A DNA stretch of 64,000 bases from positions 1,812,232-1,876,231 of the forward strand of contig CATQJL010000326.1 of NCBI GenBank assembly GCA_958299035.1, written 5' to 3'. A program made the translations under genes and the position numbers. Positions 23,153 through 35,283 of this stretch are shown here, in pieces. The notes beneath the pieces were generated by a model, which was not told the origin of the DNA, did no database searches, and saw nothing but the letters and a program-made list of their open reading frames with translations. Source of the stretch: Cylicocyclus nassatus (Eukaryota > Nematoda > Chromadorea > Rhabditida > Strongylidae). Each line of letters starts with the position of its first letter. Position 1 is the stretch's first letter.

Positions 23153-23618
23153 ACAAGGGAAGTCACTTAACTTAGGTCGGGCTTTTGAAATGAGACACAC
23201 ATGGTTGGAATCAGCTTGAAACGCTGATTTCAAATCTGCTTTCCTTAGCTGCGAAGCGTTCCTCTGAAGCGAGTTATGAGCATTTTTCTGAGCAAATTTT
23301 GCGTGTTGACCGACTTAGGCATGCTACGGTATCATCATCTATGTAGTGGTTCAAATGCATATTATACCCCTATCAAAGCCAAATGACTCAATTCGATGTT
23401 ATTTTGATTTTCCACCACTTTTGAGCAGATTCTTATTCAGAAAACTTCTTTTCATATTCACTTGTATGTCAATGATACACACTAAAAAAGCTCATAACTC
23501 ACTTCAGAGAAACGCTTCGCAGCTAAGAAAAGCAGATTTGAAATCGGCGTTTCAAGCTGATTCCAACCATATGTGTCTCATTTCAAAAGCCCGACCTAAG
23601 TTAAGTGACTTCCCTTGT
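23153..23618. mobile_element. Inverted-repeat element with ACAAGGGAAGTCAC ends
   Basis: Arms of about 150 bp (23153-23305 and 23475-23618) are close reverse complements: ACAAGGGAAGTCACTTAAC, then TTAGGTCGGGCTTTTG, then GGTTGGAATCAGCTTGAAAC. The loop of about 170 bp has no gene. Long arms and a short unique loop make it a foldback-type MITE. A diverged relative of the inner arm may lie at 26870-26960 in a FATP intron. Confidence 0.85.
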
Positions 23619-23621
23619 AAG

Positions 23622-23730
23622 AGAGGGGAAGGGAAACCGCCGGTCACCCGGTTAGGCACAGCTCAGAGATTCTGGGCACCGCCCAGTTCGTGGGGACTGT
23701 CGGACCATCTAATTAGTCTGCGTCTCGACA
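23622..23730. repeat. Second copy of the ~110-bp direct repeat
   Basis: See 22633-22741. It abuts the right end of the 23153-23618 element, so that element sits immediately beside it. Confidence 0.75.
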
Positions 23731-24907
23731 AACCAAATTGCTTAGATGATACTTCTTTGTTACACTTTTTTGGCTGCAGTAATCTTTTAAATTCTGTACT
23801 CTTCTCTTGTGTGGAATTAATTCAATCCGATCTATTTTTGTGAATGCCAACATCCTTTGCGGCATATTGTGGCGATATAACTGATGAAGAGGAATGCTTA
23901 ATTTGCGTTTCCTTGGAATTCCCTGAGCTGAATTGCCAGAAATCCTCCAAAAGCATTTTTCTAGTTTTTTTCCTTTTCGTGACATTTATTCGACCGAGCA
24001 ATTGATTAGTTGTCTTTATGGATAACTGTTTTGATTTTCTACGAAATTCTGTTTTTTTGCGATCAAGACCTATGCTGGTTAACGAGCTTTTCTTTCAAAT
24101 TTTTAGAGCAAGCTCTCATATGTTTCTTATAATCTAGATAGTTTCGACTACTTTCGATAGAGAAAATAGCAAACATTCGTATTATGGATTCTTATGAAAG
24201 TCAAAGCTAAAATTTAAGTCCCAGAAACCCAAGAAACTAGAAGAAATTGGATCTCGGGTCAAAAAGATCTTTGGAGTCTTTCCTCAAGCGTATGCTCATC
24301 CATCAGCATTTGTTCATACATTTGCTCCATTTTTCCCTCGCTAGAAACCATGGGAACCGAAAAAAAATTGCATTTGCTAAAGCAGTTCTAAGCCACTTAC
24401 ACAGTGTATTCCTATACTACTATTCTTGAAAGTACAGCTGTAACTTGAGCTTTCTTCAAGAGTTTTGACAAATATCAAATTTGGCATAAGAATCCCGGAA
24501 AAGGGGGGGGGTGTTTGTCGAAAATTTTGCTTTGCAGGGTCAAAAATGTACGGTTGCTTTTCCAAGTTTTGCGGTACGAAATAATTTACGTAGGAGCTGT
24601 CAAGCATTGTTCCAGCAAAAGTTTAAAAACTTTTGTTTTTGCGGTTCTAAAGAAGGGGAAAATTCTGCATGTCTATATAGATATTGATTCGGAGGGTATA
24701 TGTTATGCAAGTGAGAAACGTTCTGATTTGTCAGTTTTCTGGGCATTTAGAATATTTACATTATAGCTCCAAATTCCATGGCAAAACTGGTGCGAATGTT
24801 CAAGGGCTCAATACTCTGGACTACTACTGTCTTCCTAAGTAAAAAGGTATGTAAATAATTCAAGAATCATAGGATTCCTATCATACTCTAGATTTGTACA
24901 GAACATA
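23731..24907. other. Intergenic stretch, no gene seen
   Basis: No splice-consistent exon set on either strand. A G-run of nine lies near 24505. Otherwise ordinary AT-rich sequence. Confidence 0.35.
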
Positions 24908-25149
24908 AGGGTGCCTTCATTCCGGCCGGCAGCCGCCGCTAGCCGCCTTTGCGCACTATGCCAGTATCCGGGCCGTAATATCGGAACCATGAACCTTGCT
25001 TAAACATGGTTTAGTGAGGTTATTCGGCAAGCTGATTACAAATAGTATAATTTTTTAACGTTCCGCAAAGGCCTTGGAATACTGGGCTAGTGCGCAAAAG
25101 CGGCTACAGGCGGCTAGCGGCGGCTGCCGGCGCGGTATGAAGGCACCCT
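24908..25149. mobile_element. MITE with AGGGTGCCTTCAT ends
   Basis: AGGGTGCCTTCATTCCGGC at the left is mirrored by GCGCGGTATGAAGGCACCCT at the right. GCCGGCAGCCGCCGCTAGCC and its complement lie just inside, followed by a TGCGCACTA/TAGTGCGCA pair and a CCAGTAT/ATACTGG pair. The stem is about 65 bp with a unique loop of about 110 bp. No coding capacity. The end sequence resembles the 14919-15175 element. Confidence 0.8.
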
Positions 25150-25644
25150 CAATTGTGCATTCAGGTGTATACTCGACAAGTCAAATAATCACTGATAACG
25201 TTTAGTGGCATGCAAACAGACTAAAATCCTTGTGGGGACATCATTCTAACAATGGAGGATTATTTCACCTTTAAAGTACGAAAAGACATAAAAATGGACT
25301 TTTATTTAAGTTTATGTGATAAATTACGTGTGCGTATCTCATTACTGGCCATAAGAATAGGAAGTGACTGTTAGACCTTCATCATAGAATATTGATGTGT
25401 GGAACATAAGCTAAATATAATTGAGCTGCACTGGAGATCACCATTTCAGCAGTTTGGCTTCTGTTTTTTCGGAACTTGTCTCTCCGAAGAATTGATTTAT
25501 GTGGTGTAAATCATTTACCGATGTATTGCATGATGTATCGCACAGAGTTGCAAGCTAGTGTTGACCACTTATGAATATTTACATACTTAATACAACAACA
25601 AGCATGCTCTAATGTAAGCACCATCGACTGTTTTCGACCGGCCA
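25150..25644. other. 3' flank of the acyl-CoA synthetase gene
   Basis: Downstream (minus strand) of the FATP stop codon. AT-rich, no exon; presumably the 3' untranslated region and intergenic DNA. Confidence 0.4.
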
Positions 25645-28600
25645 TTAAATAGTTACTCGTTTTTTCTGCAGATCGGCTATAGCTGCCTTTGTGACTTCTG
25701 TAAAGGTCTCATTGGGGTGGTCTAAGAAGTACACCGTCGATCCTGACGTTGGATTGAAACCAAGTGATTGGAGAGCTGCTTTCTTCATCTTGAAGGTCTC
25801 TTAAAAGCGCGGAAGTAGACCTGTCTGAAAAATTCCCTTAGTCTTACCTGTTTTGTCTATGTCGTCCGTTATTCTTACAAAGCAAGGTACAGCGTAGGGT
25901 GGAAGTGAGGAAGTGAATCGCTTATATAGTACGGTCAGCAATATTTTAGTGACTACACCCGGACTTGGGGTAATTGCTACCATTCCTGCTTTGCCTTCAC
26001 AGTCTATAATAAACAACATACCATACGTAATATGTCATGGTGCTAAGTGCATTACCATCAGTACCTGGAACTTCGACGCCGTAAACAGTGCAGTCTTGTA
26101 TGCCAGCAAGTCCTTGCAACACTGCTTCCACCTGAGTTGTCGACACGTTCTCGCCCTTCCACCTATTTGCGATCGTCATTATATTTCTTGTGTAGTGTGG
26201 GTTCTGCGGTTGATAAGAAGCCAGGATAAAGGTAGTGCATGCATGACCAACAAGTTTCGGCCAATGAGTTTTTGAAGTTTATGAAGTTCATTTACACCAT
26301 CAAAAACAAATACTAGTTGTTTTTGATTTCTTTTTCATGGAAAGGAAATATTAAGCAAGTGAGCGGACAAGACAAAGGTACAGGCGACATTCGTACCACC
26401 GCGAATTCTCGGGTGCTCGGTCATGAAGGTGACATCTCAACTGGCTTTATGTCTGATTTTTATACATAGACAGAAATAGCCACAATAGTTCTGTCCATAT
26501 TTGGGAAGTTAATCATCTTTAGATGAACGTCATCAAGCGCTGTGATAACGAGGGAGGATACTTGATGACCGTGATCATTAGTAATGAGAAGCAGATAAAC
26601 AGATGCGTCTTGGAACGCTATTACAAACCTCCTATCGCTACATGCTAATCGATTGTCTGAAATAAGTTATGAGTTTTCCCCCTTAATTTTTGCACACTTA
26701 AAACTTGTCAGAATCACTGATGTCCGAGTTCCTTAAGGGTAAAGGTAACGAGACAGGGAACAAGTTTAAAGTAATTGCTCATCTTCAAATATCGTTCTGA
26801 GGAGCGAAGCAAGAAATTCGAGCATGTTCATAGTTTGCTTTCATTTGCTTGGAAACAATACGGATTATTTTGGAAAGTTCATAACTTATTTCACAGACAA
26901 CCGATTACCGCATACCATGAGCAGATTTGAAATCAGGCTTCAAGACGCCTAGTGTGCCTATATGTCTTTTTACGAATGGCCACGGTCACCAGGTGTTCTT
27001 TTGTGAGCTGCATATTTCAGCTCGATAAGACAGAAGATGAATTGTTCCTCAAAAAAGGTCTAATCTCTTTAGAAAGTAAAAGCTGGGTTGTGCTGAAACC
27101 GCATATATACACAAAAGAATTTACCTGAACGTATCTCCTACTCTATCTTTGAAGTAGAAGTATCCGAGCCGGTCCCAGTATAGTATATCACCTAACAATA
27201 TATTTTGAAAAGCTGTACTCGCTGCTGCCAGAGATACCTGACAAAAAGACTGGATCGGATCCTGGTAATGGTTCTTCGATAACCTTTTTCTGGGTTTCTG
27301 CTTCATCCACATAGCCCTCGAAGTGATAGAGTGGGTTATTTTTACGGATTGTGCAAGCGAGTAGACCGGATTCACCTTAGCAAACTTATTCAAAATTTAA
27401 GCCATGATGGGCTCACTAGATCGAGCTATCTACCTGGCCGGATAGGTATGCAATATCCACGGTCGTCTCTGATCAGCTCGCCTGTTGCTTCGTCAACTTT
27501 GAAAAGCCGAATGGGGTATATTGGGGCAGCGATACTCATTATAGTCATAAATCCGCAAGAACCTTCTTTCCCATCAATGTTAACTTCAAAGAACTATCGT
27601 AAGTTTACATTTATGTAACTTTCTCAAAAGATTTACTGAGGTTAGAAGTTCCTTCGGTTGAACCGTAAAATTCGGCTATCCGCTCAACTTTGAATCTTTC
27701 TTGAAATTGCTTCCATATTGCTGGTCTAGAGTTTGGCGAATTAAACGCTCTTTGTTCATGAGAGATTGCTCTCTGATCACCTCAATCCGTTTCCTATTAG
27801 CAATCGGACACAGTGATTTTCTTCATATGGTGACTTTTCAGTCAGAAGTAAGTATCGAAGAAGTTCCCCAATATATTGCGATACCTAAAATAGTTTCCTA
27901 CCGATGCTCTCTACTATTACGAAGCCGATTCTAAAACAAGAGTATCGAAAAAATCCTTGATTTACAGCAATGTGTTCCAAGCAGCAAAACAACGACACTC
28001 ACTGTGCATTTGTTTATCACACAATCCTTCCAGAAATTCCGCGCGGAAAATTTGTCTCTTATGACACATGTTGCTCCATGTATCACCGTTTGTCCAACTC
28101 CTGTAGAGAAGGTGAATTTTATTTTCGTCAATATTTAAGTCCTAGCACTATTCTGAGTCTTTGGAGGACATGTTTTTTTTATCACGATTATTCCACGAGT
28201 CTAGAAACAAACCGAGCACTCCTGCTGATGTATGGTAGAGCGGAAGGCAAATGTAAATCCTGTCCGTTTTAGGCCGTACTCCAAATGCTACCTCTCCACT
28301 TGTAGCTATGTAAAAAAACCTGCAAATGTCTTCTCGAAATAATATGCCGATAAATTAAGTGAACAGCGAGCTCGACCTGAAGTGCTTGATAATCGCCGGC
28401 TTTGGCATCCCCGTTGTCCCAGATGTAAATATGTAGCACAGTGGATCTGAAGTGACTCTGAGAGCAAGATAGATGTTTTGAGGAAAAGCTGGTACCTTGG
28501 AAGGTCATCTCTCGCGTTGCTATGGGCTGTGAAGTCTGCTGTGTCCTCAAGAGATCGTCAGTGCATTTAACGTACGGTTTTAGTGCAGTTCCTCCGCTAA

Positions 28601-29639
28601 AAATCAGCGTTCGTGTCTGCATCCCCTCGTTTTCCACGGTTTCGACTATTTCTGAATAATCCATATTATAAAATGGGCAAGAGATCATGTAGTCTTGTCC
28701 CACTTTGTTGATAGGGCGCTGAGCAGACTATAACAGATGCTTTAGAGATCTTCAGTGAGTGCGTCAGAGACTCTCCTTGGAGATTTGTATTAATCCAGGC
28801 AGAAATGGCGCCTATCTATGAGTATCAGTCAAACCGATGGCCGTATTCATTAACGAACCCAGTGGGTTTCAGTTCCGTTTGTTCGCGAATCCACTGGGTA
28901 GGGTCGATATTCACAAGTGCTGCGATAGGTTACTGCCCTGGTCCACTAGTCTCTTGGATACCGGTCTCGGGTTGAGCCTACCCTTTCGGTTCCGAAACCC
29001 ACTGGGTTCGGTGATGTTGCAGCTAATCGACTACCAACGACGTAAGCATTTCAAACCTTTGCGCACCCGAGCCAGGCTGCCACGAAATGTGTTCCATTCT
29101 CCATGCATATAGCAACAACATCACCAGCTTGTACGGACGAATTATTCTAAAACCACTGCTTGAGAGCGAAACTTCAGAAGGGACTACCTCAAGCCACAGC
29201 TCACCTGCAGCATATGACCATATTGACATGCGAGTTCGTCCAGCTCCTTGAACGTGAATGACTTTCCGAGGGTCATATCATAAATAGCTTCCTAATAGAA
29301 AAATACTAGCCAGTGCGATCCGAGACTCCACTTCGGCTAACCTTCTCCGAATTTCTCCGCACAGTGTCCAAAAACAAGGATTGTATACCTCGATTTTTCC
29401 AAAAAGCACGAGAACAACGTAGTCGCATTTTGATCAGAATCATAAGTCCTCTGAAAGCTTGCGCTGTCGTAATTTTAGTACAGATGGATAGCCTCACCTC
29501 ACCTGATGTCTCTATTGGTTGTTTCTGACAGCCTTTTGAAATATCCTGATTTTCTCGGGAGTATTACGAATATAATAACTAACGAAGTGACTGTCATTAT
29601 AACTAGAACTGCTGCAACAATAAGCAGCCATGGTGCCAT
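25645..29639 (-). CDS. FATP-type very-long-chain acyl-CoA synthetase (acs-20/acs-22-like)
   Basis: Exons (5' to 3'): 29639-29503, 29450-29342, 29291-29205, 29146-29057, 28815-28704, 28651-28496, 28446-28377, 28319-28213, 28100-28003, 27884-27781, 27725-27637, 27583-27434, 27375-27238, 27191-27125, 26162-26056, 26003-25848, 25799-25645. The sum is 1932 nt, in phase at every junction, 643 residues, the usual FATP length. Residues ~4-28 form one membrane segment. The AMP-binding P-loop is [12 protein letters not shown] (235-246), followed by the HxR that is typical of the family; YGSTEG lies at ~377-382 and the FATP signature [17 protein letters not shown]...GDTFRWKGEN at ~483-510. The C-terminus has TFKMKK and a YFLD motif. 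The SLC27/FATP family esterifies very-long-chain fatty acids to CoA at ER or plasma membranes and thereby drives uptake; in worms acs-20 and acs-22 act in cuticle and lipid barrier. Which of the two this is cannot be told here. Intron 4 carries a small palindromic insert and intron 14 (~960 bp) is the longest. Confidence 0.93.
28852..29012. mobile_element. Small palindromic insert in FATP intron 4
   Basis: ACGAACCCAGTGGGTTTC (left) and GAAACCCACTGGGTTCGGT (right) are inverted repeats whose inner part (AACCCAGTGGGTT) is itself palindromic. A GATTC..CACTGGGTAGGGTC and CCTACCC pair lies between them. About 160 bp, within the intron 28816-29056. Probably a MITE. Confidence 0.6.
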
Positions 29640-29655
29640 GCCTGTAATTGTTGCA
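29640..29655 (-). promoter_or_regulatory. Putative spliced-leader acceptor of the FATP gene
   Basis: Minus-strand TTGCAACAATTACAG ends two bases before the ATG at 29639, a 3' splice site with no upstream exon recognised. This fits trans-splicing and the chosen start. Inference. Confidence 0.45.
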
Positions 29656-29880
29656 AATGTATTGATTGACAGATACAGTGGTAGTATAATTGAAGGTGAG
29701 GTGCATATGCGAATTCTTCACAATAACTGGTATGCGATGTTCAGAACTTTTTGCGCAAATTATGAGGGTCATTGTCTTGGCAGCCATCAATATCGTGGCT
29801 TAAGTTGATATCAAAGAAATGATGATTTAGGGTGGAGTAATCAAGACATACACTGGCATTCAATGGCGCTGTGGAGATTT

Positions 29881-30064
29881 TGCATAATTACCGGGACATT
29901 TAACAGCACAACAGGTTCTCGTTAGGACATATATGTTAAGAATTGTAAGAAATCAAACAAGTCAATGTTTTTTGCATAAATTACCGGGACATTAAAACAG
30001 CACAACAGGTTCTCATTAGAATCAACATGTTAAGAATTGTAAGAAATCAAACAAGTCAATGTTT
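29881..30064. repeat. Two-copy tandem duplication, ~92-bp unit
   Basis: TGCATAATTACCGGGACATT...CAATGTTT is followed at 29973 by a second, slightly diverged copy (TGCATAAATTACCGGGACAT...). It lies about 240 bp upstream of the FATP start, so it may be in that gene's promoter. Confidence 0.9.
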
Positions 30065-32534
30065 CAACTCACCACGACTTTCAGCACGTAAGACGTTGCA
30101 AGTCTGATCGTACAAGTTTTGCCGTCAATTTAGCGACTCGGTTGGAGATTGAATAAACTAAAAAGTCCAGTGGCGTACCAGCAATACTGTCGTAACGAAT
30201 ACCAAAATTGAGTGGTCTGTATGTTTTCAGTGTTATTTCGTATAGAACTTGAGAAACACGTGACTAGTTTGTCACACTGCGAAGGATCCCATTATCAAGG
30301 AGTATACACTTCTGAATTAAACAAATATTCTATTTGCGCTCTGGAAATGGAAAGAATCAGCAAACCAAGGTCGCAGACCGATGTGTAAAAACGACTATTG
30401 TCTGGGACGACTGCGGCAAAGAGACTAATTGTTGTCGTTCGCTGGTGCTGCAGATATTTTAGAAGTAATTTTCCAGGGACAAAGGTTGAAAGTTCAAAAA
30501 GTGTTCTGATTGCGGCCTCACTGCATACACTTATCCATATAAAGGGCGTTGGAGAATATCTAGATACATTATGAGGCAAGTGGAAGTTCCCACCAAAGCA
30601 AGCAGCTTTCCTCAAAGACGAGCAGAACAGTTGAAGAAGAACAAGAGTGTGACATCATTCTAATGCATTGATGCGCTTATTGGTACCCTTTCATGATGAA
30701 TGCTCTCAGTGCCCATTTAGTATCGAGCAAAGTGCCCAGTGGAACCTTACCGCATTTAAGGTTAGGTGATAGGTTCAAGATTGTTTAAGAGAAAAGCTCT
30801 GAGAACGTTGACATTCGCTGGGTTAATTCAATGTTCACAACTTTCCCCGTCTTCAAGAGCTGTAATAAGTCAATTGGACACTTCTTCAACAGATGCAAAA
30901 TGAAGGAGGAGACCATAAAGATTGGTTTTGAAATTCTCATGGCAATGAACTTATCATACATTCTCCAGCCACAAATTTAAGGTCAACAGCGGCCTTGCAT
31001 TTGAACAGAGATCTCCAACATAAACGAGAAATATTTGCTTGGGTAACTTTAAGTGATCTGGTGCAAAGCAATGCATGTAATCGATACGTCCAATTTTGAA
31101 CTGTAACAAACAGAGGTAGGCAGCAAGTGGAAGAAAAACTTTAGCAATTCACATTTGCTGGGTACAATGCAGAAAAAAAGGTACTTGGTTCTCAAAACGT
31201 CATCGAATGAGCTATGTTGAATTAGTTTGAAGTTTCGGCTTTTTTCTTTTCCTCTGTAGATTCAGTGAATCACCAAAGAAAGAACATCGTCATCCCGGTC
31301 TTGTAAAATGCACTGTTGGTGTCTCTACTCAGCGCTACCAATTTTTTGATATTTGGTTGAGGAAGAAGTCGCAAGCATTAAAGTATATGTGAACATGTCT
31401 ATATCAGCGAGAGTTCAGTGAAGTATGAATAGGATCAATGATTTGATAGATACGTTCTCAAAGAGAATCATCCTATCCGACAAAAGAACAAGCTTGCGCA
31501 GCGTTCTCTATCCCTCTATACCGGTCTGCAACGCAGAGCTAGCGAGCGAGGCTGGATATTATCGCGGATCGCGCAAGCTCAGTCCATGATGGGCCATCTT
31601 GGAGAATTCCAGAAGAGGCAGCAAAATGAAAAATTCCTGTCGAATGCAACTCGTCAGCTTTGTTGACATAAACCTATTGTTATAGAAATGTTTAAGAAGA
31701 TAATCTCTTTAACCCTATTACAAAAAACTTAGGTGAAGTAATTTTTCATTTAATTCTAGGTACGTTAGCACCTTGCTCAATGCACTGATTATGATGTAAC
31801 ATTCAAAAATATGACAACATGCGCTTCCTTACCAAAAAAAACCTTTATGAATTGAGTTCAAAATTTAATTTTTGACGTAACGATCTTCATTTGTTTTACA
31901 AACAGTATTATTTCTTCAAAATTGACTGACTTTGAGCCGAAAGTCCATATACTGAGTGCAGATGGCGATCCGCAGGTACGCGAAAAACGATCGAATTCCA
32001 ATGCAATTAATTTGTGATATTCCCCATCGCATTTTCTCTTAACATCCACGCATTGATTTTTTTGGATTTCTATCTATATTATACAGATAGACATAAAAAA
32101 TTCCAAAAAAAATTCACGTATGCGATTTAGTTGTCCTCTTTCTTTGCCTTGTACTTTTGGATAGAAGATGTACGTCTAGAATCAAGCTACGCTTGTGTAT
32201 GGCATCGCCTTTTCTTCAGGTGAATAACTTCGTGACTCCTTAACTTCCTTGCACTTCCTTACCACACTCATTTGCTCAGGTGATAATTCACTTTCGATCC
32301 TCATGACCGCTCTCTCTTTGGGACCTAACAAAATTAGTCCAAAGTTGATGCTAGCTCACTGAAATCCCACTCATGTAGTTTATTCGTACTATTGTTATGA
32401 AAATGTTTTTTGATTGTTTCCTATATGGCAGCATATATGATTCAGCAAATGCGCCATACAGAACTGTAGATTTTCGGCACAATGTAAATAATTGGTCGCT
32501 ATGGTGCCTTCAAAACTTTATGATTTATATATAA
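30065..32534. other. Intergenic stretch, no gene seen
   Basis: A minus-strand frame of 106 codons (30615-30295) is the longest, but it has no family resemblance and no joining exons. Nothing else was noticed. Confidence 0.35.
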
Positions 32535-32635
32535 ATTCAGGTTGAAGCCAGTTCTACAAAGTGGTACGTAGAGCTTCTCGAAGAACTACATAACAAAAGA
32601 GTTAGCGATCAGTAATCACATTTTTTGGCACACCC
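32535..32635 (-). mobile_element. Truncated end of a CAGGGTGT-type element
   Basis: The sequence runs from GTTGAAGCCAGTTCTAC to CACATTTTTTGGCACACCCTG. It is the same arm as the right end of the 32650-34284 element but more diverged, and its partner arm is not present. It lies back to back with the neighbouring full element. Confidence 0.6.
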
Positions 32636-33016
32636 TGCGTATATGACATACAGGGTGTCCCAAAAAAATGTGAACACTGTTTGATTTACCCTCTTGCTTT
32701 CAAGTCTTTCACGGAGATTAAGGTACCATTCTGTAAAGCGAGGATCAACTTAAACTTACAGCATGCAACAAACTTCCGATCTCCCTTCGTTACTGTAAGA
32801 CTACGGTAAAAACTTTCAGCATATAACGCTAATGTGGAATAGGCACTTCAAAGAAAAAAATTCCAAAAAATCCAGAAATTTGTGTAGCAAGGTTTTTGGG
32901 CGTGCTGATCTCACTACATAACTTTTTTCAGTTTTTGAGCTTTTTCTAGTAGTGTTATCACACTTCCGACGATCACTGGAAAAACAATCACTACCATAAA
33001 CCCAAAATCTTATATA

Positions 33017-33700
33017 CAGAGTGTCCCGAAAAGATGTGCACACTGTTTGATCGTTGATAACTCTTTTGCTTTCACGCCTTTTGCCGAGCTTGAAGTAACA
33101 TTCTGTAGAGCGAGGTTCAACTTAGATTTACAGTATGGAGCGAATCACCAATCGCTTCTCATTGCTGTAGGATTACGGTATGAAATATCAGCATACAGCG
33201 TCACTGTGGCATAGGTCTTTAGATGAAATATGTCCAAAAAAATCTGAAAATTTGTGTAGCAAGGTTTTCAGGCGTGCTGATTTCAGTACAGAGCTTTTTA
33301 CCAGTTTTTTGAGCTTTTTTGATGGCATGTTCATATTTCTGACGAACATTGGAAAAACAGTTGTTACCCTAAATCTGAAGTAACTCATGAAAGAAGCATT
33401 GTACTGAAGTGCAGATTTCATATTAAAAATCAGCGCCTTCAATTAGCACAGATCAAGATTTTCCGGCTTGTTTGGCTTTTTTCTGGGGCAAAATACCGCA
33501 TTCAATGGCATAAAATCCTTCTCGAATTTCCTACCGTAATTCTACAGTAGTGTAGAGCCACTGATAATCCGCTCCATATAATATAATAAATCTAAGTTGA
33601 ACCTCGCTCTACAAAATGGTACCTCAAGCTCGGCAAAAGACTTGAAAGCAAGAGAGTTATTAGCGATCAAACAGTGTGCACATCTTTTTGGGATACCCAG
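33017..33700. mobile_element. Nested second CAGAGTGT/CTGGGTAT-ended MITE
   Basis: CAGAGTGTCCCGAAAAGATG at the left pairs with the complement of CTGGGTATCCCAAAAAGATG at the right. The arms of about 180 bp are related to, but distinct from, those of the enclosing element. TATA stands on both sides (33013-33016 and 33701-33704), which fits a TA-type duplication. The loop has no gene. Confidence 0.75.
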
Positions 33701-33968
33701 TATAAAGCTGAATGTCTGTATGTCTGTACGTATGTGCGGAATAGAAATTTTTATTTCTGAAACGATCGGGACCAAACTTGGCACACATATACTTCGGGGC
33801 AGGGAGCGTGTCATAGGCTACTTTTCGTTATCGATCGATATCGATTTTACCGATTTTTTGCAAAATTTGAGCTACAGGGCTGGGAGTTGAGACAGGGGGG
33901 TAATCGAGCATGCTGATTACAAATATATTATTGACAGGCCCGGGCGGAGCCGGGTTTGCCAACTAGTA
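33701..33968 (+). repeat. Full-length dispersed repeat copy with short microsatellite
   Basis: Runs from TATAAAGCTGAATGTCTG to GGCGGAGCCGGGTTTGCCAACTAGTA. It contains all conserved blocks in order, including TCGTTATCGATCGATATCG and GGTAATCGAGCATGCTGATTAC. It shows both termini and is the best copy for defining the family. Confidence 0.85.
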
Positions 33969-34284
33969 ACTCATAAAAGAAGCATTACAGTGCAACTTTC
34001 ATGTTTATAATCAGCGACTTTGATTAGTCTAAAAGAGTTTCTGGCTTGTTTGGCTTTCCTTCTGAGGCAAAAATCGCTTCCACTTCTCAAAATCCTTCTC
34101 AAAGTTCATACCGTAATCTTAAGTAATAAAGAGAGATTGATAACACGGTCCAAAGTGTAACTGTAAATCTCACAATAAGTTGAACCTCGCACTACAGAAT
34201 GGCACCTCAGGCTCGGCGAAAGACGTGAAAGCAAGAGAGTTATTAGCGATCAAACGGTGTTCACATTTTTTCGGCACACCCTGT

Positions 34285-35283
34285 CACATCTTTTTCGCAG
34301 AGAATCGCGCTGCTTTCCCTATATGCCTTCTTCCTGCTCGCATATTGCCTGTCTGAAACGTAACGGGAAGTGCCGTTACAAATGATGGATAGACTCGCTT
34401 CAAAATCTTCGTGTTATTTCACTGCTTTTTCTTTTATATGTGCATTGAGTTGGTTTTCATCTTTGCTTTGAACATTTCGTTCTATACGTTAGTCTTTTCA
34501 AAGGCCACGATTTGCGTTAGAAACTGATTACCGTTTGATCCAGTGGTTCGCTTTTCAGATAATGCCGATTAAATGCGTATATGGAGCAACGGTGGCCAAG
34601 GAGAGCATCAGCGCTACATCAAGGATTGTCTTATATTACCTGCCTCAAGACTCTGAGTCTTGAACAGGGCAGGATAAGGTTGAAAAGTGCAGCGCATCTC
34701 GGACCTCGGAGTGGCGATAACGCTTTTTATGCCAAGCGGAAAACCGTCATCGCCATGGGCGTGGTCTATGCCCTTAAGCAAGGAGATATCATCCACGGAG
34801 TTTGAAGATGAGATGATCGTTTTGTAGTGCCTTGTCAAATTATAAGAATAAATGCATTAAGGTAGTTGAAAGTAAGTAAGTTTGAGTATAAGTAACTTGA
34901 TGTAGCTTGCAGTATGTTAAGTAAGAAAAGGACATTCCTTGTTCTAAAATATGTTTCGGCTGTCGTCCCTGAGATCGAGGATGCCGGCTGTCAAAAAGGA
35001 AGTGAAGCATCAACTGTCCATTCCGTGCCAGAAGTGGTGATATAAATATCATCTGGTCTTATGAGTGGTTAACTACTTTTATCTTCTTCAAAATCATTCA
35101 CGATCAACGCTGTCCAGCATACGGCACAGGGCGGAAAATTTATCGCTGGCTCAAGTGAACTCCAAATAACACTCATAACTGACCAGAAAACATCAAATAA
35201 CAAACAGAGATTTAATAGCATTTTATTGATTTCGCAAATGCCATTCGAATGAATATAATTTCCATAGACAATTATATTTTACA
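34285..35283. other. Intergenic stretch, no gene seen
   Basis: One perfect short hairpin (CAAGACTCTGAGTCTTG, ~34644-34660) was noticed. No splice-consistent exons. Confidence 0.35.

Larger units (their letters stand above)
32650..34284. mobile_element. CAGGGTGT-ended MITE carrying nested insertions
   Basis: The left end CAGGGTGTCCCAAAAAAATG and the right end (complement CAGGGTGTGCCGAAAAAATG) head arms of about 180 bp, with conserved GTGAACAC.GTTTGAT, TCTTGCTTTCA.GTCTTTC, GTACCATTCTGTA.AGCGAGG and CAACTTA blocks. Inside lie a younger relative (33017-33700) and a dispersed repeat copy (33701-33968). This terminal word is common among Tc1/mariner-type elements with TA targets. No transposase. 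Confidence 0.7.
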
